A stretch of DNA of 18,155 nucleotides from Thermocaproicibacter sp002397355 (GTDB lineage Bacteria; Bacillota; Clostridia; Oscillospirales; Acutalibacteraceae): NCBI GenBank assembly GCA_036830905.1, contig DAISNS010000035.1, positions 1 to 18,155 on the forward strand. The letters run 5' to 3'. This document shows, one piece after another, positions 1 to 6,436 of the stretch; position 1 is the first letter of the stretch; the number at the start of each line of letters is the position of its first letter. The notes below the pieces were generated by a model. The model was not told the origin of the DNA, did no database searches, and saw nothing but the letters and a program-made list of their open reading frames with translations. Both the position numbers and the translations under genes were made by a program.

Positions 1-412
1 CGTATTTTTCGACGAGCGGCTCCAGATCGGTCAGCGCGCCCTGTTGCGCATAATTGGCGTAGAGCTGTTTGTTACGGTATATGATAAAATCATAGTCCGC
101 TCCGGACGCCATGATGGCGTTCAGCTTGTCGTCCGGCTTATCCGCCGGCAGGGTGTCATAGGTAACATGGTACCCGGTTTTCTCCTCCAAATATTTGGAG
201 ACCGGGTAAGTATTATAGTCCATTCCGCTGTGATATCCAACCAGCGCTTTCAAGTCCGGTTTTTCTTCTCCCGCCGTCTGCGACGACGTTCCGCTTTGGG
301 AAGCCGCTTCGCTCTGCGGTTCGGCCGTTTCTTCTTTCTGGCATCCGCCCAGCGCCGCGCCCGCGACCAGCAAGGACAGAATGCCCGCGAGAACTCTCTT
401 GCTTTTCAACAT
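1..412 (-). CDS. Extracellular solute-binding lipoprotein of a CUT1 sugar ABC importer, 3' part cut by window edge
   Basis: The first 137 codons are present; the rest lies beyond the left edge. It begins MLKSKRVLAGILSLLVAG, a positively charged and hydrophobic signal, followed by lipobox A-L-G-G-C with the lipidated Cys at residue 24, then a Glu/Ser/Thr-rich linker. The mature start (KALVGYHSG, then KYLEEKTGYHV and ADYDFIIYR) reads like the LplA-type family 1 solute-binding proteins. These hold an oligosaccharide at the outer face of the membrane and deliver it to two permeases. The start is the ATG at 412, preceded by a strong GGCGGAGG ribosome binding site about 7 bases upstream. It is the third gene after the two permeases at 1389-2339 and 483-1388, separated by a hairpin. 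The ligand cannot be read from the sequence. Confidence 0.9.
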   Translation of the reverse strand, partial: MLKSKRVLAGILSLLVAGAALGGCQKEETAEPQSEAASQSGTSSQTAGEEKPDLKALVGYHSGMDYNTYPVSKYLEEKTGYHVTYDTLPADKPDDKLNAIMASGADYDFIIYRNKQLYANYAQQGALTDLEPLVEKY

Positions 413-454
413 TTTTAATTCCTCCGCCTTTCATCATCGAGCTGTTTATCGTAA

Positions 455-482
455 AAGAGCCGAAGCATGCGTCCCGGCTCTT
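455..482 (-). terminator. Terminator-like hairpin between the LplC-type permease and its binding protein
   Basis: A perfect 8-bp stem (AAGAGCCG at 455-462 paired with CGGCTCTT at 475-482) closes a 12-base loop. It starts right after the permease stop codon, and on the minus-strand transcript it ends in CTCTTTTAC, a short U run. The binding-protein gene follows only about 40 bases on with no clear promoter, so partial read-through or mRNA 3'-end protection is more likely than full termination. Confidence 0.6.
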
Positions 483-1388
483 CTATCCCTTGACCGAGCC
501 GACCGTGATCCCCTTGATGAAGTACTTCTGCATGAACGGGTAAACGATTAAAATCGGAACGGTGGAAGCGACGATCGCCGCGGAAATCATGCTTTCCGGG
601 CTGACCTCCCCCAGCGAATTCTGCTGGCTCAGCACGTCCTGCGCCTCGGCGATCAGGTCGCGCAGATAAAGCGGCAGCGTCTTGAGCGCCGGGCTGTTGA
701 TGTAGAGCATCGCGCTGAAATAGTCGTTCCATTTCATTACGGCCGTGAAGACGGCGACGCTCGCGTAAACTGGGACGCTCAGCGGCAGGATGATCTTGAA
801 AAGGATGACGAAGTTGTTGGCCCCGTCGAGCCTGGCGGATTCCTCCACGCTTTCGGGCAGGCCCTCGTAATAGTTTTTGATGATCAGCATATGGTACACG
901 TTGATCAGCCCGCCGACGATCAGGATTGTCCTCGTGTTCAGAAGTTTCAGATCCTGCATCCACAGGTAGGTGGGAATCATGCCGCCGCCGAAGAACATGG
1001 TGAACAGGAAAATGCCGAGGAAAAACCGCATCCCGGGCAGATTCCGCTTGGAAAGCGGATAGGCCGTCATGGCCGTAACGACCAGCGTCACCACCGTTCC
1101 CACAAACGTGATGAACAGGGAATTGCCGAAAGCGATGAGGAACTCCTTCGACTGCAGAACGATCCGCATCGAATTCAACTGAAAATCCACGGGGACGACG
1201 CCAACGCTGCCCGAAGTCACGGCCCATTCCGCGCTGAACGCCTTGGCGGCCACATGCAGAAAGGGCACGAGCGTCACGACCGCCAGCAGGCCCATGAACA
1301 CATAGGAAAAAATATCGACCGCGTAATCTTCGCCGGTTTTCCGGATCCGGCTTGGAGCCGCGGCCCCCGAAGCCGCTTGATTTTCCAT
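483..1388 (-). CDS. Carbohydrate ABC transporter permease, LplC/MalG type
   Basis: This 301-residue inner-membrane permease is of the size normal for the LplC/YtcP branch of CUT1 transporters. Hydrophobic segments are seen at about residues 28-48, 88-112, 122-142, 155-170, 205-215 and 265-285. The cytoplasmic EAA loop that docks on the ATPase is at about 183-202 (EESARLDGANN, ending KIILPLSVP). The C-terminus KYFIKGITVGSVKG is typical of this branch. The ATG at 1388 directly follows the stop of the upstream permease (TAAATG), with a GGAG inside that gene as ribosome binding site, so the two permeases are translationally linked and should form one heterodimer. The substrate is unknown; LplC-type systems usually carry complex oligosaccharides. 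Confidence 0.95.
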   Translation of the reverse strand: MENQAASGAAAPSRIRKTGEDYAVDIFSYVFMGLLAVVTLVPFLHVAAKAFSAEWAVTSGSVGVVPVDFQLNSMRIVLQSKEFLIAFGNSLFITFVGTVVTLVVTAMTAYPLSKRNLPGMRFFLGIFLFTMFFGGGMIPTYLWMQDLKLLNTRTILIVGGLINVYHMLIIKNYYEGLPESVEESARLDGANNFVILFKIILPLSVPVYASVAVFTAVMKWNDYFSAMLYINSPALKTLPLYLRDLIAEAQDVLSQQNSLGEVSPESMISAAIVASTVPILIVYPFMQKYFIKGITVGSVKG

Positions 1389-2339
1389 TTACCAAACACT
1401 CCTGCCCGTCGTTTTTTTGCTCAGATAATTTCCGCCGATGACCAGAAAGAACCCGATCACGGACTCGAACAGACCGGCCGCCGTGGAATAGCTGTAATCC
1501 ATCTGCGTGATGCCCATGCGGTAGATGTAAGTCCCGATCACGTCGCCGGAAGGGTACACCGTCGGGTTGTAAAGCAGCAGGATCTGCTCGGTGCCGGCCT
1601 GCAAAATGCCGCCCAGCCTGAGGATGAACATCAGAAGGATGATGGACCAAATGCCCGGGATGGTAACGTGGATGGTCTGCTGGACGCGCCCCGCGCCGTC
1701 CACCCTGGCCGCTTCATACTCCTCCTGGTCGATCCCTGCGATGGCCGCTATGTAGATGATGGCGCTGTAGCCGATCTCCTTCCACGCTTCCGTCCCGACC
1801 AGAACGGAAGGGAACCAGTGGTTATCCATCAGGAACGAAACCGGCTGACCGCCGCAGGCCGTGATGATCTGATTCAGCAGGCCGGTCGACGGGGCGAGGA
1901 ATTCGATGGCGAGGCCCGAAACGACAACCCAGGATAGGAAGTGCGGCAGATAGATCATCGTCTGCACGGTCCGTTTATAGAACATTCGATGGATTTCGTT
2001 CAGAATCACCGCAATCAGAATCGGCAGGGGAAAGGTGACGGCGATCTTGTAAAGGCTGATGAGCAGGGTATTGCGGAACACCTGCAAAAACTGGGGGGAG
2101 CGGAACAGCTTCCGGAACTGATAAAAGCCGACCCATTCGCTTCCCGCAACGCCCTTGAAGATGTTGTACTTTTCAAACGCGATCGCGATCCCGTACATAG
2201 GAACATATCGAAACAGGATGATAAAGGCAAGCCCCGGTATCAAAAGCAAATACATATCGAGATTTTTCACAACCAGCTCCCTGGTTTTGGAACGCCGTCT
2301 TTCCCTTGGGGCGACACTCGCCCGCTTTGCTAAGACCAT
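1389..2339 (-). CDS. Sugar ABC transporter permease, LplB type
   Basis: This is a 316-residue membrane permease and the partner of the LplC-type protein just downstream. A basic N-terminus (residues 1-27) is followed by the LplB-typical first membrane segment at 28-47, ending FRYVPMYGIAIAFEKYN. Further hydrophobic segments lie at about 90-113, 128-148, 188-202, 228-245 and 285-305. The EAA loop is at 208-229 (EYEAARVDGAG, then VTIPG). It starts at ATG 2339 behind a GGGGG stretch 8 bases upstream that can act as ribosome binding site. It is the first gene of a three-gene operon (LplB-type, LplC-type, solute-binding protein) behind the promoter at 2420-2448. No ATPase gene accompanies it, as is usual where a shared MsmX-like ATPase serves several importers. 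Confidence 0.95.
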   Translation of the reverse strand: MVLAKRASVAPRERRRSKTRELVVKNLDMYLLLIPGLAFIILFRYVPMYGIAIAFEKYNIFKGVAGSEWVGFYQFRKLFRSPQFLQVFRNTLLISLYKIAVTFPLPILIAVILNEIHRMFYKRTVQTMIYLPHFLSWVVVSGLAIEFLAPSTGLLNQIITACGGQPVSFLMDNHWFPSVLVGTEAWKEIGYSAIIYIAAIAGIDQEEYEAARVDGAGRVQQTIHVTIPGIWSIILLMFILRLGGILQAGTEQILLLYNPTVYPSGDVIGTYIYRMGITQMDYSYSTAAGLFESVIGFFLVIGGNYLSKKTTGRSVW

Positions 2340-2419
2340 TGTGAAACCCCCAAATTACAAGATAAAGGTAAAAATAATGAACAGGCGCAGCCGGTCGGCA
2401 TGCTTTCTTTTCTGTGATT

Positions 2420-2448
2420 ATTATATAAATTCTATCGTCCGACCACAA
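2420..2448 (-). promoter_or_regulatory. Sigma-A-like promoter of the LplB/LplC transporter operon
   Basis: On the minus strand TTGTGG (2443-2448) is followed after 17 bases by a perfect TATAAT (2420-2425). The -35 box matches TTGACA at only three positions, so an activator may be needed. Transcription would start near 2413, giving a leader of about 75 bases before the ATG at 2339. Confidence 0.6.
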
Positions 2449-2527
2449 GATACAGAGCTCTGCTCTCTGGTACAAAACGACTGGATTTCCTTCGCACCAC
2501 CGGCCCAAATTCCCTCATCATAAGAAT

Positions 2528-2571
2528 AAGCGCAAGTGTAAAACGCCCGTCGGCGTCTTGCACTTGCGCTT
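2528..2571. terminator. Strong hairpin separating the two ABC transporter operons
   Basis: Two 20-base arms (2528-2547 and 2552-2571) pair with two imperfect positions around a 4-base CGTC loop. Read on the plus strand the stem ends in CTTTTAT, the better U run; on the minus strand it ends in CTTATTCTTA. It lies at the 3' end of the second transporter operon and its AraC remnant and just before the promoter of the first, so it insulates the two minus-strand operons. Confidence 0.7.
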
Positions 2572-2881
2572 TTATCGCACGAAAGGCGGCCCTGAAATTT
2601 GCAGGCGCCGCCGGCTATTTTTTTGTTTCGGTATTGCAGGGGCGTAAGCCCCCGTTTCTCTCTGGAAGGCCGCGCAAAAATATGAAGCCGTGCCGAAACC
2701 GCAGAGCTCGGCGATCCTTTCCATATTCAATCCGGGAGCGCTCGGCAGCTCCTTGGCGGCTTTGATCCGGCACCGGACAATGTACCGGCATATCGTCAAG
2801 CCGGCTTCGGGAAAGACCCACGTGCCTGGCGAGCTGCGCCAGAGAAATATTCCGTGAACGGTAAGGTTGGGCGGAAGCCAT
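2572..2881 (-). pseudogene. Decayed AraC-family regulator, C-terminal DNA-binding domain only
   Basis: Two overlapping reading frames together spell most of an AraC-type double helix-turn-helix. The first frame (from 2881) reads RNISLAQLARHVGLSRS, a first-HTH sequence. The second (from about 2799) reads LTICRYIVRCRIKAAKE and then NMERIAELCGFGTASYF, FQRETG, the second HTH and its signature. About ten residues normally between these blocks (the second half of HTH1 and the FKxETG stretch) are missing, and the frame shifts there. A further one-base shift near 2650 would restore TGLTPLQYRNKK at the end. The N-terminal sensory part is absent; the fragment abuts the stop codon of the permease at 2881. 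It cannot make a working regulator. Confidence 0.8.
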
Positions 2882-3714
2882 TATCCTTTCAGCCCGCTGG
2901 TTGCGATACCCTGCACAAAATATTTCTGCAGACTTAAAAACACAGCCAGCACCGGGATCAGCACAATGACGGAGGCCGCCATAATCAACCCATATTCCGT
3001 GGAATATTGTGAAATGAACATACGCAAGCCAATCTGGATTGTCTTTTTTTCCGTCGTGGTCAAGTAAATCAGGGGGCCAAGGAAATCATTCCAAGTATTG
3101 ACGAACGTGAAGATGGTCAGCGTGGAAAGCGCCGGTTTGGAAAGCGGAAGCATAATATCCCACCAGATCTGGTACTCGTTCATGCCGTCGATACGGGCGG
3201 CCTCGCACAGCTCATCCGGAATATCGCTGTAAAACTGGCGCATCAGGAACACGCCGAAGGCCGAAAAGGCCTGAAGACAGATAATGGCCAGGTGCGTGTC
3301 GTTCAGATGAAACACATTGCGCATCATGATGAACTGCGGCACCATGTAGGCCTGCCATGGAACGGCGATGGTTCCGATATAGCCAAGGAACAGTGCATTT
3401 TTTCCTTTGAAGTCCAGTTTGGCAAATGCATAGGCTGCAAAGCTGGAAGTAAGCAGCTGCAAAAGCGTGACAATCACCGTCAGCTTCACCGTGTTCAAAA
3501 TGAACTTCGACAGCGGGATAACCGTCCAAATATCCTGATAATTCTGCCAGCGGGGCGCTTTCGGAATCCACTCAATGGGAAAGGTGAACACGTCCTTATT
3601 GAGCTTCAGCGATGCAGAAAGCATCCAAGCAAACGGCATCAGCATAACAAAGGCTAAAATAAGTAAAACGACGTACAGAATGATCCTTCCCGGTCCGATT
3701 TTATTTTTTTCCAT
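2881..3714 (-). CDS. Carbohydrate ABC transporter permease, MalG/UgpE type
   Basis: This 277-residue permease is the last intact gene of the second importer operon. Membrane segments are seen at about 10-33, 74-98, 107-127, 140-160, 196-215 and 240-262. The EAA loop is at 171-190 (EAARIDGMNEYQ, ending DIMLPLSKP). The C-terminus KYFVQGIATSGLKG is typical of CUT1 second permeases. I chose the ATG at 3714 because a GGAAGGAG site lies 8 bases upstream. The frame is open further upstream to 3936, but that extension runs inside the preceding permease gene and has no membrane-protein character. The gap to the preceding gene is 20 bases. Its partner is the MalF-type protein at 3735-4643. Confidence 0.95.
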   Translation of the reverse strand: MEKNKIGPGRIILYVVLLILAFVMLMPFAWMLSASLKLNKDVFTFPIEWIPKAPRWQNYQDIWTVIPLSKFILNTVKLTVIVTLLQLLTSSFAAYAFAKLDFKGKNALFLGYIGTIAVPWQAYMVPQFIMMRNVFHLNDTHLAIICLQAFSAFGVFLMRQFYSDIPDELCEAARIDGMNEYQIWWDIMLPLSKPALSTLTIFTFVNTWNDFLGPLIYLTTTEKKTIQIGLRMFISQYSTEYGLIMAASVIVLIPVLAVFLSLQKYFVQGIATSGLKG

Positions 3715-3734
3715 GCCATTTTCTCCTTCCGCCG

Positions 3735-4643
3735 CTAAGCCGTTTTCTTCTCGCCGCGGAACTGGATGACGGTGACGATCATCACCATCAGAAACAGCAC
3801 CATCGAAATTGCGCTCGCATAGCCGAGATCCCACTGCTTGAACGCCACATTGTAAATGTGGAAAACGAGGACCAGCGTTTTGGTGCCGGGGCCGGCGTTC
3901 GTGATCATCAGAACGATGTCGTACACCTTGAAGCACTGGATTGTCAGCATGACCAGGACCAGAAAGTTGGTGGCGCCGAGCTGCGGAATCGTGACATAGC
4001 GGAATTTCTGCGCGGCATTCGCGCCGTCCAAGCTTGCCGCCTCATAAAGCTCGGGGCTGATCCCCTGAAGGCCGGCAAGATACATGACCATGTAGTACCC
4101 CATGTTCTTCCACACGCTGAACAGGATCAGCGTAACCATGGCCCAGTTCGGATCGACCGCCCATCCGGGCGGGTTCGCAACGCCAAGAGCACGAAGCACA
4201 CTGTTGACCGGGCCCTTTTCCGGGCTGAACAGCGCGTTCCAGACCGCCGCGACCGCGACAAGCGACGCGACGTAAGGGAAAAAGCTAATGGTTCGGAAAA
4301 AATTGCGCGCAAAGATTTTTTGATTCAGAATCACCGCGAGCAACAGGGCAAAAATCATGGTCAGCGGAACAGTCGCCGCCGTGTAGACGATAGTGTTAAA
4401 AAAAGCTTCGATGAATCTGCCGTCGCGCAACAGATGGGTATAATTGTCCAAACCGACGAAACGCGGCGCCTGCACTCCTGAGCCGTTCCACTTCATAAAG
4501 CTCAGAGTCACGGCCATCACGATGGGAACCAGCGTGAAAATGGCGAACCCGATGAAGTTCGGGGCAATGAAACTGTACGCGATCAGGTTGTTGCGTCGCT
4601 TCCGGATTTTGGGCGTGACGATCCTTGCGTTTTCAATCGACAT
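3735..4643 (-). CDS. Sugar ABC transporter permease, MalF/UgpA type
   Basis: This 302-residue permease has membrane segments at about 22-50, 85-108, 118-138, 170-192, 226-248 and 275-295. The FVGLDNYTHLL stretch after the first segment and the EAA loop at 201-220 (EAASLDGANA, ending YVTIPQL) are typical of CUT1 first permeases. I chose ATG 4643, which has AAAGGAGG about 11 bases upstream, over the in-frame ATG at 4703. The longer form would add 20 polar residues and place the ribosome binding site inside the gene. It follows the binding-protein gene after 184 bases that contain a terminator-like hairpin, so its level is probably set by read-through. Confidence 0.95.
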   Translation of the reverse strand: MSIENARIVTPKIRKRRNNLIAYSFIAPNFIGFAIFTLVPIVMAVTLSFMKWNGSGVQAPRFVGLDNYTHLLRDGRFIEAFFNTIVYTAATVPLTMIFALLLAVILNQKIFARNFFRTISFFPYVASLVAVAAVWNALFSPEKGPVNSVLRALGVANPPGWAVDPNWAMVTLILFSVWKNMGYYMVMYLAGLQGISPELYEAASLDGANAAQKFRYVTIPQLGATNFLVLVMLTIQCFKVYDIVLMITNAGPGTKTLVLVFHIYNVAFKQWDLGYASAISMVLFLMVMIVTVIQFRGEKKTA

Positions 4644-4750
4644 AGCGGATTGCTCCTCCTTTGATTGCTGCAAAATATCAGTAATGCGTTTCCCCCGTAC
4701 CACCGCCGGGCAAAAGGAAAGCGGCCGACCGTTTTTGTCCGCGCATCCCG

Positions 4751-4797
4751 AAAAAATCTGCGGGCCGGTTCGGGCGAAAGCCCTTATCTGCCCGCAG
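4751..4797 (-). terminator. Intrinsic terminator or attenuator after the binding-protein gene
   Basis: On the minus strand CTGCGGGC (4790-4797) pairs with GCCCGCAG (4758-4765), and inside them a second stem GGGC/GCCC closes a tetraloop (4772-4783). The stem is followed by ATTTTTT (4751-4757). It is a good intrinsic terminator placed between the binding-protein gene and its permeases, a common way to make more binding protein than permease. Confidence 0.8.
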
Positions 4798-4827
4798 CGA
4801 CCGTGGTCGACGGATCTCAGCTTATCA

Positions 4828-6177
4828 TCATGATTCGTCCATCAGCGGTTTTACGTCCTCCGCCATTTTTTTAAGGCCGTCGTCAATGCCCACGCTCTTG
4901 GTCATGATTGCGTCGTGGTCGTCGTTCAGGGCGGTCTCAATTTCCGCGCTCTTTGGATTCATCGGCATCTCAAGATAGGTCTTCACGGTTTTCAGAGCTT
5001 CCTTGCTGTTTGTGTCGGTCGGAAAGCCCTCCATGGAAGCAATCGTATCGACGACTTCTTCATTCTTGATTGCCGGGATGGTGCCGGTTTTTGCGATTAC
5101 GGCCGCGCCGTCTTCCCCGCAGACGAATTTGACGAAATCGAGAGAGGCATCCTTGTTTTGTGAAGAGGAGGCAACCGCAAGGGACGTGATGGTGCCCAGC
5201 GTGGTGCCCGCTGGTACTCCTTCGGGATGCGGATACCTGACGATGCCCCAGTTTTTCGCTTCGGAATTGCCGAGCTTGATGTCGTTCATCAGCGTGGCGA
5301 TGAACCAACTGCCCATGTTCATCATGGCAACGGAATTGTTCTCAAATACGCCGGAATAATGGGTGTTGCTGGTTTTCAAGGTTGCATAATCCATGCAGAT
5401 TCCGTCGTCCTGCTCCTTGAGGACAAGCTCGTAGTAGGGTTTCAGGAAAGAATAATCGCTGTCGACGATGCTATGTTTGCCATCCAGAATTCCGAAAAGC
5501 TGCACGGCGCTGCGCCAGATATGGTAATGTGCGCCGTAGACCTTCTTGTTTCCGCTGCCGCTGGTCAGCTTGCGGGCCAGAGCATCGTACTGGGCGAGAG
5601 TCATGTCGTTGGTCGGGTAGCCAACCTTCGCTTTGTCAAACAGATCCTTGTTGTAATAGACAATCCAGAAATCACTGCGGAACGGCAGGGCATACAGTTT
5701 CCCGTCCACGGTGATCTGTTCAGCCGTGCCGCCGTATTGGGAGGTGTCGATGCCGTTGTCCTTGATATACTGCGTCAGGTCCTCCAACTGGCTCGCGTTC
5801 GTCATGGCCGCATAGCCCGGCATATCCTTGACCGTCACGATATCCAGCCCGCTGTCTCCGCCCGCAAGCTGGGTTCCGAGCGCCGTCTGATAATCCGTAG
5901 ATCCGAGATCCTTCATCTCGATCTCCACGTTGGGATGGTCGGCCTTGTATGCGTCGATCAGGGGTTGGTAATAGGTCGTCTTGTCCTTATCCCACAGCGC
6001 CCAGACCAGTTTCACCGGTTTGCTTTCCGCCTGTTCGCTTCCCATCTGCTTGGAAGACGCCGCTAAAGGGGCGGAAGAAAGCTGGGAAGACGAGGCGCCT
6101 CCCGAACAGCCCGCCAACATCGTCGCAGACACGCCAATCGTCAGCAGAAAGCTGACAAACCTGCCGATTTTTTTCAT
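4828..6177 (-). CDS. Extracellular sugar-binding lipoprotein (family 1 solute-binding protein)
   Basis: This 449-residue lipoprotein starts MKKIGRFVSFLLTIGVSATM with lipobox L-A-G-C and the lipidated Cys at residue 24. A Ser/Ala-rich linker runs to about residue 50. The mature domain opens with KLVWALWDKDKTTYYQPLID and continues with NVEIEMKDLGSTDYQTALGTQ, the usual opening of SBP_bac_1 proteins for oligosaccharides. Aromatic residues are frequent (FWIVYYNKDLFDK, GAHYHIWRS), as expected for a sugar site. ATG 6177 has an AGGAGGAGAG ribosome binding site. It is the first gene of an operon with the permeases at 3735-4643 and 2881-3714, and is divergent from the kinase and regulator genes, which probably control it. 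The precise sugar is not known. Confidence 0.95.
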   Translation of the reverse strand: MKKIGRFVSFLLTIGVSATMLAGCSGGASSSQLSSAPLAASSKQMGSEQAESKPVKLVWALWDKDKTTYYQPLIDAYKADHPNVEIEMKDLGSTDYQTALGTQLAGGDSGLDIVTVKDMPGYAAMTNASQLEDLTQYIKDNGIDTSQYGGTAEQITVDGKLYALPFRSDFWIVYYNKDLFDKAKVGYPTNDMTLAQYDALARKLTSGSGNKKVYGAHYHIWRSAVQLFGILDGKHSIVDSDYSFLKPYYELVLKEQDDGICMDYATLKTSNTHYSGVFENNSVAMMNMGSWFIATLMNDIKLGNSEAKNWGIVRYPHPEGVPAGTTLGTITSLAVASSSQNKDASLDFVKFVCGEDGAAVIAKTGTIPAIKNEEVVDTIASMEGFPTDTNSKEALKTVKTYLEMPMNPKSAEIETALNDDHDAIMTKSVGIDDGLKKMAEDVKPLMDES

Positions 6178-6436
6178 CGTTCTCTCCTCCTGTCGTAGAT
6201 TCGGTACATTGCCTATCGGAACATCCTGCTTTTATTGTATCTTCCTTACGGAAAAATGGAATGTAATAAAATATAAATAGCATCCATATTTTATTCGCTA
6301 TTCGGATGATATAATTAAAATGATGTAAAATTTAAATATAAAATGCACAATTATTTAAATGATGCTTAAATTTATATGTGTGATTCTATTCAGTCGCTGT
6401 TGACAACTTCTATGGGGAAAGGTACCATAATAAGGA
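6178..6436. promoter_or_regulatory. AT-rich divergent control region between the importer and the two-component system
   Basis: This 259-base gap is markedly AT-rich compared with the surrounding genes, especially 6230-6390. It must hold the promoters of both divergent units. On the minus strand TACAAT (6234-6239) is a possible -10 box, without a convincing -35, about 57 bases before the binding-protein ATG. Several ATTTAAAT-like and AAATATAAAAT-like motifs recur between 6268 and 6375 and could be contact sites for the AraC-type response regulator. No operator is proven. Confidence 0.6.
6400..6428 (+). promoter_or_regulatory. Sigma-A-like promoter of the kinase and regulator genes
   Basis: A perfect TTGACA (6400-6405) is followed after 17 bases by TACCAT (6423-6428), a 4 of 6 match. 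CATAAT overlaps it 3 bases further on. Transcription would start near 6435, almost at the first possible start codon, so the leader would be very short. Confidence 0.55.

Noticed and set aside
415..1650. A 411-codon minus-strand frame across both LplBC-type permease genes
   Set aside because: It overlaps two well-supported permeases in another frame and its product is rich in Arg, His and Gly with no domain; it is a shadow of GC-rich coding sequence.
891..1937. A 348-codon plus-strand frame antisense to the permeases
   Set aside because: The His/Asp/Arg-rich product has no membrane or enzyme character; it mirrors the permease codons.
3715..3936. Longer N-terminus for the MalG-type permease
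   Set aside because: The extension is a shadow of the end of the preceding permease gene; ATG 3714 has a strong ribosome binding site and the typical short N-terminus.
5227..6066. A 279-codon plus-strand frame opposite the binding-protein gene
   Set aside because: It is antisense to a complete lipoprotein gene with signal peptide and ribosome binding site, and has no recognisable domain.
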